Below, piece by piece: positions 7,801 through 14,087 of a DNA stretch of 32,864 bases. The stretch is from positions 1 to 32,864 of the forward strand of contig PMSU01000167.1 in NCBI GenBank assembly GCA_003168255.1, written 5' to 3'. Every line of letters starts with the position of its first letter. Positions within the stretch are counted from its first letter, which is position 1. The stretch is from Actinomycetota bacterium (GTDB taxonomy: Bacteria; Actinomycetota; Actinomycetes; Streptosporangiales; Streptosporangiaceae). The notes below the pieces were generated by a model, which was not told where the DNA came from, did no database searches, and was given only the letters and a program-made list of their open reading frames with translations. A program made the position numbers and the translations under genes.

Positions 7801-8096
7801 ACACCTGCAACTCCACCAACGCGCAGGCGTGGACGACCGAGCCGAACGGCACCTTGCAGGCGCTCGGCAAGTGCCTCGACGTGACCGGTGGCGGCACCGC
7901 CAACGGCACGCTGGTGGATCTGTACGCCTGCAACGGCACCGGCGAGCAGGTGTGGCAGCCCCAATCCAACGGGTCGCTCGTCAACCCGCAGTCCGGCGCG
8001 TGCCTGGACGACACCGGCTGGTCGACGACGCCAGGCACCCAGGTGCAGATCTGGAGCTGCACCGGCGGGGCCAATCAGTCCTGGACGCTACCCTGA
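4896..8096 (+). CDS. Secreted GH3 glycosidase with Ig-like and two ricin-type lectin modules
   Basis: A 1066-residue exported beta-glycosidase. The start ATG 4896 follows AGGAGG (4886-4891). A signal peptide with an RSR n-region, a hydrophobic core (IVAMAAVLASTSLAAVAGAA) and likely Ala cleavage near residue 45 is present. The GH3 N-terminal barrel (~55-320) contains LEDGPAG, DPRWGR.FESIGEDPYL, KHFAVYNQE and TSDWGATHS, whose Asp284 is the expected catalytic nucleophile. The GH3 C-terminal domain (~365-590) begins EEGTVLLKN and ends near YGLSYTSF; a fibronectin-III-like domain follows (~600-690). Then come an Ig/He_PIG-like module (~705-805, LPAGTSISGSGTITGTPST) and two ricin-B beta-trefoils (~812-936 and ~942-1066) with QxW-type repeats. 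It probably attacks plant or fungal beta-glucan or xylan ends; exact specificity is not readable. The two lectins are near-copies. It overlaps the convergent GNAT gene by 9 bp. Confidence 0.95.
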   Translation: MRSFRTPSALRTPSVLSRSRIVAMAAVLASTSLAAVAGAAQPAAAVSTACPWVGSSAPIGQRVSELMSRMSVTQKVDLLTGSGGSSYVGFIPAIGSLCIPAVNLEDGPAGVGDGMSNVTQLPAPVDVAATWDSSAEQLYGQVIGAEQAAKGTTVDLGPTINIVRDPRWGRAFESIGEDPYLNGTLGAADIRGVQSSGVMAQVKHFAVYNQETNRNTPSDNAIVSTRAEQEIYLPAFANAVQQGAASSVMCSYSTINGTYACQNPYLLTTVLRQQFGFSGFVTSDWGATHSTAASANAGLNMDMPGSDGYYGSALASAVSSGSVAAATLNSLVSPVLTEMFAFGLFDEPPAGSPAQTATNSTDVADALQLAEEGTVLLKNSGGVLPLSSSTGSIAVIGADASSSPLTAGGGSASVNSSGTITPLEGITAAAPSGVTVSYNDGSSDSSAASLAASSKVAVVFVSNFESEGSDLSSIDLSSADNSLISAVAAANSRTIVVLNTGSAVTMPWLSSVAGVLEAWYPGQEDGAAIAALLFGNANPSGHLTVTFPQSLSQVPASTTAQWPGQNGTVQYSEGIDVGYRWYDSQGLTPLFPFGYGLSYTSFSFSNLKVGALAAGGAATVSATVTNTGSRAGADVAQLYVTDPAASGEPPRQLEGFARVNLQPGASQTVQFPLTQRSLEYWNASTSNWATSTGSYGIAVGDSNTNLPLSGTLPVTSAQLGQPVTITSPGPQEGIAGTAVSVPVSASDSTSGQTLSFTAAGLPAGTSISGSGTITGTPSTAGTSTVTVTAQDSTGAFAAASFTWTVAPSGAGIATTPLVGYQGLCLDVTSDSNTNGTQVDIYTCNGTNGQQWTEEPNGTVHADGKCLDVTGGGTANGTLVDLYACNGTGAQVWQPQTDGALLNPQSGKCLDDTNLSTTPGTQVQIWSCSGAANQSWVPPSDATGSVTGYVGLCLDVRGASSANGTPVQVYTCNSTNAQAWTTEPNGTLQALGKCLDVTGGGTANGTLVDLYACNGTGEQVWQPQSNGSLVNPQSGACLDDTGWSTTPGTQVQIWSCTGGANQSWTLP
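7362..8089 (+). repeat. Tandem duplication of the ricin-lectin module
   Basis: Two imperfect copies of a 384-bp (128-residue) segment: compare ctgtgcct at 7362 with 7746. Blocks such as aagtgcctcga(t/c)gtgacc, tgcaacggcaccggc and cacccaggtgcagatctgga recur at this spacing. This indicates duplication of a whole beta-trefoil, not separate acquisition. Confidence 0.85.
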
Positions 8097-8873
8097 CCGA
8101 TCCCAGATGTAGGGCGTGGTGTGCGCCAGCGCGACGAAGCCCAGCCGGGTCAGGATCGGCTGGCTGGTGGGCAGTGCATCCACCTGGAGGTAGCGGTAGC
8201 CGCGCGCGGCGGCCAGCCGGGCGCGGTAAGCCACCAGGGCACGGTAGATGCCCTTGCCGCGCCAGGCGGGCACCGTCCCGCCGCCCCACAGGCCCGCGAA
8301 ATCGCTGCCGGGCGGGTACTCGATCCGCGCCGCGCAGACGGGCTCATCACCGGCAAGCGCGACCACCATCTCGACCGACGGCGGCGACTCCCCCAGCCTC
8401 GCCAGCAACGAGCTGCGCAGCCGCGACTCATCCCCGCCGAACACCCGCACATGGACGTCGAAAAGCTGATCCACGCCCGCCTCGCCGGTCGCCTCTGCCA
8501 GCCGCACGCCTGCGGGCAGTGGCACCTCAGCTGCCACCTGTGCCGTCTGCGCCACCATGAGCAGTTCCTCATCGTCGGGCACAAAGCCCGCGGCGACCAG
8601 CCGCGCAGCCAGATCCGGGGGCTCGTCGTAGTCGTAGAGCTTCCATTCGAGCTCCTCGCCCCTGGACCGGAAGAACTCCAGCTGAGCAGAGATGACGGTA
8701 TCGGCACTGGCGGCGTCCAGGCGGGACCAGGTCACCTGCGACGGGCCCTGGCCGGCAGGTGCGAGGCGGCGGATCACTGCGCCGTCCGCCTCGATGATCA
8801 CCCCCGGCCCATCCGGCACGGTGCTCTGGCGAACCTGGACATCGAAATCGGCAAGGGCTTCAGAAGGCTGCAT
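8088..8873 (-). CDS. GNAT family N-acetyltransferase (261 aa)
   Basis: Predicted acetyltransferase with one recognisable GNAT catalytic half. The acetyl-CoA loop VPAWRGKGIYRALVAYRARLA (~204-224) fits R/Q-x-x-G-x-G/A with G-K-G-I-Y. It is preceded by VCAARIEYPPGSDFAGLWGGGTV and followed by the typical end YRYLQVDALPTSQPILTRLGF. The N-terminal ~120 residues (including EELEWKLYDYDEPPDLAARLVAAGF) look like a degenerate first GNAT-like lobe, as in two-lobe actinomycete GNATs. Substrate unknown. The start is ATG 8873 with no strong Shine-Dalgarno. The 3' end overlaps the GH3 stop tail to tail, so read-through of one would produce antisense to the other. It is divergent to the FUSC gene. Confidence 0.88.
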   Translation of the reverse strand: MQPSEALADFDVQVRQSTVPDGPGVIIEADGAVIRRLAPAGQGPSQVTWSRLDAASADTVISAQLEFFRSRGEELEWKLYDYDEPPDLAARLVAAGFVPDDEELLMVAQTAQVAAEVPLPAGVRLAEATGEAGVDQLFDVHVRVFGGDESRLRSSLLARLGESPPSVEMVVALAGDEPVCAARIEYPPGSDFAGLWGGGTVPAWRGKGIYRALVAYRARLAAARGYRYLQVDALPTSQPILTRLGFVALAHTTPYIWDRSG

Positions 8874-8955
8874 CGGCAGCTAGATGACCACGCCAGGCTG
8901 GCTGCCGCAAGTGCTTTATGTTGAAACGCAACGGCAAGGGGGGCTGTCGGGCTGG

Positions 8956-9012
8956 GTCAAGGTCATCTTGCATCCGGGGGCATGACGAGGGAATCCTTTC
9001 CATGACCTTGAC
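8956..9012 (+). promoter_or_regulatory. 11-bp inverted repeat upstream of the FUSC gene
   Basis: Perfect inverted repeat GTCAAGGTCAT (8956-8966) and ATGACCTTGAC (9002-9012), arms 35 bp apart, ending 4 bp before the ribosome binding site of the FUSC gene. It could be a pair of operator half sites for a dimeric regulator, or an RNA hairpin controlling translation. The choice cannot be made from sequence. Confidence 0.55.
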
Positions 9013-9026
9013 AGCAAGGAGGCACC

Positions 9027-10946
9027 CTGAAGGAACTGCCGCGGCAGGCCGCCCGGGTCCGCGACGCAGTCGCGCCCGGATGGCTCGTCGAGATCATGCG
9101 GCCGCGCAAGGCACCTGTCCCCTGGCCGCTGATGGTGCGCGCCTCTTTGGCCATCTGCGTACCGCTGGCCGCCGGGCTGGCCGCGCACAAGGTAGCGCTC
9201 GGCCTGCTGCCGGCAATCGGCGGGCTGATCGCCGTGGTGGTGGATGTCGGCGGCCCGTATCTGGCGCGGGTCAAGCGGGTGGGATCGGCCACGGTGTTTG
9301 GCGGCGCCGTCGGGCTGACCATCGGCACCTTGATTCACGGCCGCGGCTGGATCGCCGTTGTCGTCCTCATCCTGGTAGCCGGCGTGTCCGTCCTGGTCAG
9401 CGAGATGGGCAGCACCGGCTCGGTGATCGGTCTGCAGATGCTGGTGTATGCATCGTTTGGCTTCGGGCCACTTGGCGGCCTGCGGCCATGGTGGAGCGGC
9501 CCGCTTGAGTTCCTCATCGGCGTCGCCTGGGCGATGATCCTGATCATCCCTGGCTGGATTCTCTACCCGCGGGCGGCCGAGCAGCGCAGTGTCGCGGATG
9601 TGTACCGCGCCCTCGCCGCCGCGCTGCGCTCGGCCGGCGCCGGCGATTACACCGCGAACAGGCACGCCGTGACGACCGCGCTCAACGTTGCCTACGACCA
9701 GCTGCTGAGCGCCCGGTCCGGGCTCGGTGGCGCGAATCCCCAGCTGATGCGCCTGGTTGCGCTGCTCAACCACAGCCACCTGGTGACCGAGGCAACCACC
9801 ACCCTCACCCTGGAGGGTGGCGCAGTCCCGGACGCAGTGGCCAATGCCGTCGACTGGCTGGCCGATTCGATTCAGTACGGGACGCCACCGCCATCCATCC
9901 CGGCGCCGTGGAGCAACAGCCCCGGCGCTCGCGCGCTTTGCGATGCCCTGCACGGTGCGGTGCGGCTGCTCGCGGGCAAGCGCATGCCCGGTGGGCAGCA
10001 GGCTCCGGCACCTGGCCGCCGGGAACGCCTCGGCGAGCTGATCGACAGGGTCCGCGGCGGCAGGCTGATCCGGATGTTCGCCGTCCGGCTAATGGCGAGC
10101 ATCGGGGTGGCCGCGGTAGTAAGCGAGGTACTGCCGCTGCAGCGCTCATACTGGGTCGTCCTCACCGTGGCCATCGTGCTCAAGCCGGACCTCGGCTCGG
10201 TGTTCGCCCGGGCGCTGCAGCGCGGGATTGGCACGATCGTCGGAGCCGTCCTCGGCGCGGTCATCCTGGCGGTGGTGCCGTACGGCCCGTGGCTGCTGAT
10301 CCCGTTCGCGGTGCTCGCCGCGCTGCTGCCATATGGGCGCAGCCTCAATTACGGCCTGCTCTCGACATTCCAGACACCGCTGGTTGTCGTGCTCATCGAC
10401 CTGCTCGACAGGGGCGGCTGGCGGCTGGCCGAGGCCCGGCTGATTGACACGCTGCTCGGCTGCGCAATCGCCCTGCTGATCGGATACGCCCCCTGGCCTG
10501 GCAGCTGGCAGGCGCATCTGCCCGCCCAATTCGCCGAAGCTGTCACCCAGGTCTCCGGATATACCGAACGAGCACTAGCCAAGGCTTCACCCGATCGATC
10601 GCGGCTGCGCAGGCAGACCTACCGTGACCTGTCCGACGTGCGCGCGGAGTTTCAGCGCTCTATGTCCGAACCGCGCGCCATCAGCCGGCGCGCTACCGCA
10701 TGGTGGCCCGCGCTCGTCGGCCTCGAGCAGGTGATGGATGCCGTGACGGCCACCGCGGTAGCCGTCGACCACGGGGCGCCCGCCCCGTCAGCGGAAGGTG
10801 TCCGCCGGCTGACCAGCGTGCTCGACCAGATAGCCGACTCCGTCCGGACCGGCAGCAGGCCGCTGGCCGAGCCGGACCTGCCGGCCGAAGAGGCGCTAGC
10901 GTCGGTCAGCGACGCGGTCCGCGGCGTGCTAGCCGTCGTAACCTGA
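9027..10946 (+). CDS. FUSC family membrane transporter (aromatic acid exporter-like), CTG start
   Basis: Integral membrane protein of the fusaric acid resistance/aromatic acid exporter superfamily, likely exporting aromatic or amphipathic compounds. The frame opens after a stop at 9009-9011, and its only possible start before ATG 9096 near a ribosome site is CTG 9027. This sits 4 nt after AAGGAGG (9016-9022), the same AGGAGGcacc leader as the GH3 gene. This start gives 639 residues beginning LKELPRQAARVRD; ATG 9096 gives 616. From the ATG, an N-terminal helix bundle (~10-160) is followed by a cytoplasmic part (~165-320) and a second bundle (~330-460, FUSC_2-like: LQRSYWVVLTVAIVLKPD, RGIGTIVGAVLGAVILAVVP). 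A soluble C-terminal part of ~150 residues (DLSDVRAEFQRSMSEP) follows. This half-membrane, half-soluble repeat is typical of FUSC proteins. A long inverted repeat lies just upstream. Confidence 0.88.
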   Translation: MKELPRQAARVRDAVAPGWLVEIMRPRKAPVPWPLMVRASLAICVPLAAGLAAHKVALGLLPAIGGLIAVVVDVGGPYLARVKRVGSATVFGGAVGLTIGTLIHGRGWIAVVVLILVAGVSVLVSEMGSTGSVIGLQMLVYASFGFGPLGGLRPWWSGPLEFLIGVAWAMILIIPGWILYPRAAEQRSVADVYRALAAALRSAGAGDYTANRHAVTTALNVAYDQLLSARSGLGGANPQLMRLVALLNHSHLVTEATTTLTLEGGAVPDAVANAVDWLADSIQYGTPPPSIPAPWSNSPGARALCDALHGAVRLLAGKRMPGGQQAPAPGRRERLGELIDRVRGGRLIRMFAVRLMASIGVAAVVSEVLPLQRSYWVVLTVAIVLKPDLGSVFARALQRGIGTIVGAVLGAVILAVVPYGPWLLIPFAVLAALLPYGRSLNYGLLSTFQTPLVVVLIDLLDRGGWRLAEARLIDTLLGCAIALLIGYAPWPGSWQAHLPAQFAEAVTQVSGYTERALAKASPDRSRLRRQTYRDLSDVRAEFQRSMSEPRAISRRATAWWPALVGLEQVMDAVTATAVAVDHGAPAPSAEGVRRLTSVLDQIADSVRTGSRPLAEPDLPAEEALASVSDAVRGVLAVVT

Positions 10947-11168
10947 CTCCGCAACCCGCTGTCACGCACCGCTGCCGATGGCGAACTTGGGTCACTTGGC
11001 CACGGATCGACCTTGACACCGTCGACGCTGAGGGCCGCCCCGTCCCTGGCACCCCTCAGGTCGGCTCCCTGCTATTAAACAGCCCTGGCAGAAACGGCCG
11101 CAACCGACCACATAGACGGCCAAGAGGCCGGTCGGAGCCCACGAAGGGGCATTGGCCTGGCCTGGCCG

Positions 11169-13805
11169 TCAGCCTGTTTCGGTTAGGGCGTCGAGTTCGG
11201 CGGCTATGCCCGCGGCCTCGTCTGCGTGGATCTTGTGGAAGGCTTCGTGTGCCTGCTGTAGGTAGGGCCGTGCCTCGATGGTGCGGTGGGCCGCCTGGGC
11301 GCAGCGGCCGAGGCCGGCCAGGGCGTGCGCTTGGTCCCAGGTGCTGTCGATGGTGCGCGCCAGGTCGAGGGCCGCCTGGTGAGATGCTTCGGCCTGGCGG
11401 AGGCTGCCGCGGACCCGGTACAGGGTTCCTGCCTCGTTGAGCGCCTCGGCTTCACCTCCGGGGTCGCCGATGTCGCGGTAGATGCCCAGCGCGGTCTCAA
11501 TCGCCTCGGCCGCGGTGTCGTAATCTCCGCTCAGCCGCCGGGCCGCCCCGAGGTAGTGCAGGGCGTTGGCTTCGCCTGACCGGTAGCCCAGGGTGCGGCA
11601 GATCTGCAGCGCGGCCTGGAGCGCTTCGGCCGCGCCGCGGTAGTCGCCGCTCTGCCGCCGCGCGGCCCCGAGCTGCTGGAGGGCGTTGGCCTGGCCGTGC
11701 TGGTGGCCGTGGTCGCGGTAGATGCCCAGCGCGCCCTCAAGCGTCCCGGCGGCTGCCTGGTTGTCGCCGGTCTGATAGCGGACTGCGCCGAGATAGACGA
11801 GGGCGTCGGCCTGGCCGAGCTCGTCGCCGAGGTCGCGGTAGATCCCCAGTGCCGCCTGCTGGGCTTCAACGGCAGCCTGGTAGTCGCCCCTCAGGTACCC
11901 GAGCGCCCCCTGCTCGTGCCGGGCGTTGGCTTCGCCGGGCCGGTCGCCGAGGTCGCGGTAGCGGTCCAGGGCGGCCTGCTGCGCCGCCATGGCCTGCGGG
12001 TAGTCCCCGGTGAGCCGCTGGATAACCCCCATCTCGTGCCGGGTGTTAGCTTCGCCGGGCCGGTCGCCGAGGTCGCGGTAGCGGTCCAGGGCGGCCTGCT
12101 GCGCCGCCATGGCCTGCGGGTAGTCCCCGGTGAACCGGTGGATGACTCCCATCTCGTGCTGGGCACCGGCCTCACCGGGCCGGTCGCCGAGGTGCTGGGC
12201 GGCGTGCAGGGCGGCGGTGTGCCGCGACAGGGCCTCTGCCCAGGGGCCGTCCTGGCGCAGCAGGTCCGCGATCGCGGCGGTCAAGACAATGACCCGGGCG
12301 TGCTGCCCGGCGCGGGTGGCGTAGTCGAGGCAGGCCAGCAGGTTCCCGCGTTCGGCGCGGGCCCACGCCAGCGCTCGCTGGCGATCAGGCAGCGGGGGCA
12401 CGGCGGCGGGCGGCGTGGCTGCGGGCGAGGCGCGCTCGGTGCGGGACCGGCGGGCCAGCAGATCCCCGGCCACCGTGGCGGTGTGCTGGTAGTAGTCCAG
12501 CAGCCGTGCCAGCCCCCGGTCGCGGTCGTCGGCCGGAGCCGCGGCGGCCAGGGCCCGGGCGTGCTCGCGGATCAGGTCGTGCAGCCGGTACCGGCCGACG
12601 GCGGCGGGCTCGGTGAGGAGGTAGCAGTCGTAGAGAGCCTCCAGGCGGCGGCGGGCGGCTGCCAGATCAGTGCCTGCCAGGGCGGCCGCCGCGTAGGCGT
12701 CGATGTCATCGCCCGGGTGCAGGCCCAGCCGTCGGAACAGGTGTTTCCCGTCCTCGGCGAGGTCGGCGTAGGACAGGTCGAACGCGGCGGCGACCGACAG
12801 GTTCTCGGCATGCATCAGTGCCAGCCGGTCGTGCGCGGTGGCCAGGCCGCTAGCCAGGTCGGCGGCTGTCCAGGCCGGGTGGTGGTGCAGCCGGCGGGCC
12901 AGCATCCCGATCGCGAGCGGCAGGCAGCCGCATAGCTGGGCGATCAGGCCGACATCACCGTCGCCTGGCTCCAGGCCGGGCCGGGCCGCGAGCTGGGTGA
13001 AAAGGCGGGCCGCTTCACCGGAAGTGAGGGTGTCGAGGCTGACCGAATGGGCATCTTCCAGGGCGGTCAGGCGCCGGCGGCTGGTGATGATCACCAGGCT
13101 GCCGCCGGTGCCCGGCAGCAGCGGCCGGACCTGCTCGTGCCCGGCCGCGTCGTCCAGCAGCAGCAGCAGCCGCCGGCGGGCCAGCTGATCACGCCACAGC
13201 GCGGCCCGCGCCGCCAGGCCCCGCGGGATCTGCCCCGCGCTCACCCCGCAGATCTGCAGCAGGCTGCCGAGCGCGTCCTCAGGTGCCACCGGCACCTGCC
13301 CGGGGGTATGTCCGTGCAGCAGCAGGAAGATCTGCCCGTCCGGAAACCGCGAGGCCAGCTCATGAGCCGCATGCACCGCGAAAGCTGTCTTGCCCACCCC
13401 CGCCATCCCGCCAACGGCGTAGACCCCCACCACCCCGCCACGCGAGGCGGCAGTCAGCTCGGTCACAAGCTGGCACAGCTCCGGCTCCCTCCCGGTGAAG
13501 GAGGCAATATCGCGGGGCAACGTCCGCGGCGGCGCCGCCGTGGTGATGACCGGGAGCCCGTCGGCCACTGGGCGCCCCCGCGCCACCGCCTCGAACCTGG
13601 TCTTGACCGCGCTGTCCAGCCGTAGCCCCCAGGCCAGCCGTGCCACTGTGGATTCACGGGGGAATCTGGCCTTGCCCAGTTCCAGATCGCTGATCGTCCG
13701 GACGGCGACGCTGGACCTCAAGGCCAGGGTTTCGAGGCTCAGCCCCGCGTCATTGCGAAGCTGCCTCAGCAACTGGCCGAATGACCCTGCGGACGGCTCG
13801 GCCAC
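11169..13805 (-). CDS. XRE HTH - NB-ARC - TPR STAND regulator
   Basis: Large AfsR-like signal-transduction ATPase lacking the SARP/BTAD part. GTG 13805 lies 8 nt after GGAGG (13814-13818); TTG 13808 is an alternative start. Numbered from TTG, residues ~10-65 are an XRE-type helix-turn-helix (FGQLLRQLRNDAGLSLETLA, VAVRTISDLELGK). The NB-ARC NTPase (~100-400) has Walker A GMAGVGKT (134-141), Walker B LLLLLDD (214-220), sensor-like VIITSRRRL and a GLPL-like GCLPLAIGM. After a winged-helix-like segment (YRLHDLIREHARAL), eight ~40-residue TPRs (GDYPQAMAAQQAALDRYRDL type) fill ~545-860. STAND proteins oligomerise on ligand sensing through the repeats and then activate; here the likely output is DNA binding by the XRE domain. 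It is divergent to the triple-repeat secreted protein, a plausible target. Two TPR units are nearly identical at DNA level. Confidence 0.93.
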   Translation of the reverse strand: MAEPSAGSFGQLLRQLRNDAGLSLETLALRSSVAVRTISDLELGKARFPRESTVARLAWGLRLDSAVKTRFEAVARGRPVADGLPVITTAAPPRTLPRDIASFTGREPELCQLVTELTAASRGGVVGVYAVGGMAGVGKTAFAVHAAHELASRFPDGQIFLLLHGHTPGQVPVAPEDALGSLLQICGVSAGQIPRGLAARAALWRDQLARRRLLLLLDDAAGHEQVRPLLPGTGGSLVIITSRRRLTALEDAHSVSLDTLTSGEAARLFTQLAARPGLEPGDGDVGLIAQLCGCLPLAIGMLARRLHHHPAWTAADLASGLATAHDRLALMHAENLSVAAAFDLSYADLAEDGKHLFRRLGLHPGDDIDAYAAAALAGTDLAAARRRLEALYDCYLLTEPAAVGRYRLHDLIREHARALAAAAPADDRDRGLARLLDYYQHTATVAGDLLARRSRTERASPAATPPAAVPPLPDRQRALAWARAERGNLLACLDYATRAGQHARVIVLTAAIADLLRQDGPWAEALSRHTAALHAAQHLGDRPGEAGAQHEMGVIHRFTGDYPQAMAAQQAALDRYRDLGDRPGEANTRHEMGVIQRLTGDYPQAMAAQQAALDRYRDLGDRPGEANARHEQGALGYLRGDYQAAVEAQQAALGIYRDLGDELGQADALVYLGAVRYQTGDNQAAAGTLEGALGIYRDHGHQHGQANALQQLGAARRQSGDYRGAAEALQAALQICRTLGYRSGEANALHYLGAARRLSGDYDTAAEAIETALGIYRDIGDPGGEAEALNEAGTLYRVRGSLRQAEASHQAALDLARTIDSTWDQAHALAGLGRCAQAAHRTIEARPYLQQAHEAFHKIHADEAAGIAAELDALTETG
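11929..12133 (-). repeat. Perfect 85-bp duplication within the TPR coding region
   Basis: Bases 11929-12013 and 12049-12133 are identical over 85 bp at a 120-bp spacing, the length of one 40-residue TPR. Flanking bases of the unit differ slightly. This indicates recent unit duplication or gene conversion in frame. Confidence 0.9.
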
Positions 13806-13874
13806 CAAAGAATCCTCCGATCCGGACGGAGCCGAAGGCGATGAAAACCGCTACGGCAACGGCACCATTTCACG

Positions 13875-13915
13875 TGGTAACTGCATGGTAACTGCATGCC
13901 CTTCGGGCCTAGATT
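13875..13915 (+). promoter_or_regulatory. 11-bp tandem repeat and possible promoter between STAND regulator and secreted protein
   Basis: Perfect tandem repeat of tggtaactgca (13875-13885, 13886-13896). Downstream on the plus strand is TAGATT (13910-13915), a fair -10 for the secreted-protein gene, which would give a ~165-nt leader. Direct repeats with 11-bp spacing are the site geometry described for SARP-type activators, but the distance to this -10 is longer than usual. An XRE protein or another activator could equally use it. A hairpin GCGGCT/AGCCGC lies in the leader at 13927-13943. Confidence 0.5.
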
Positions 13916-14087
13916 CGTGCCAGGAAGCGGCTGCCGCAGCCGCGCCCTTGGCCAGGTCGAGGTACAGGGAGCCGACATGTGGCGGTGGCGGGTGCGGGGG
14001 CCCCGCTGGCGGCACACCGGCCGCTGCACCGGGTCGGGATGAGCGCAACGAGGGGAAATTGACAACCACAAATTGGAGGTTCGGCAA

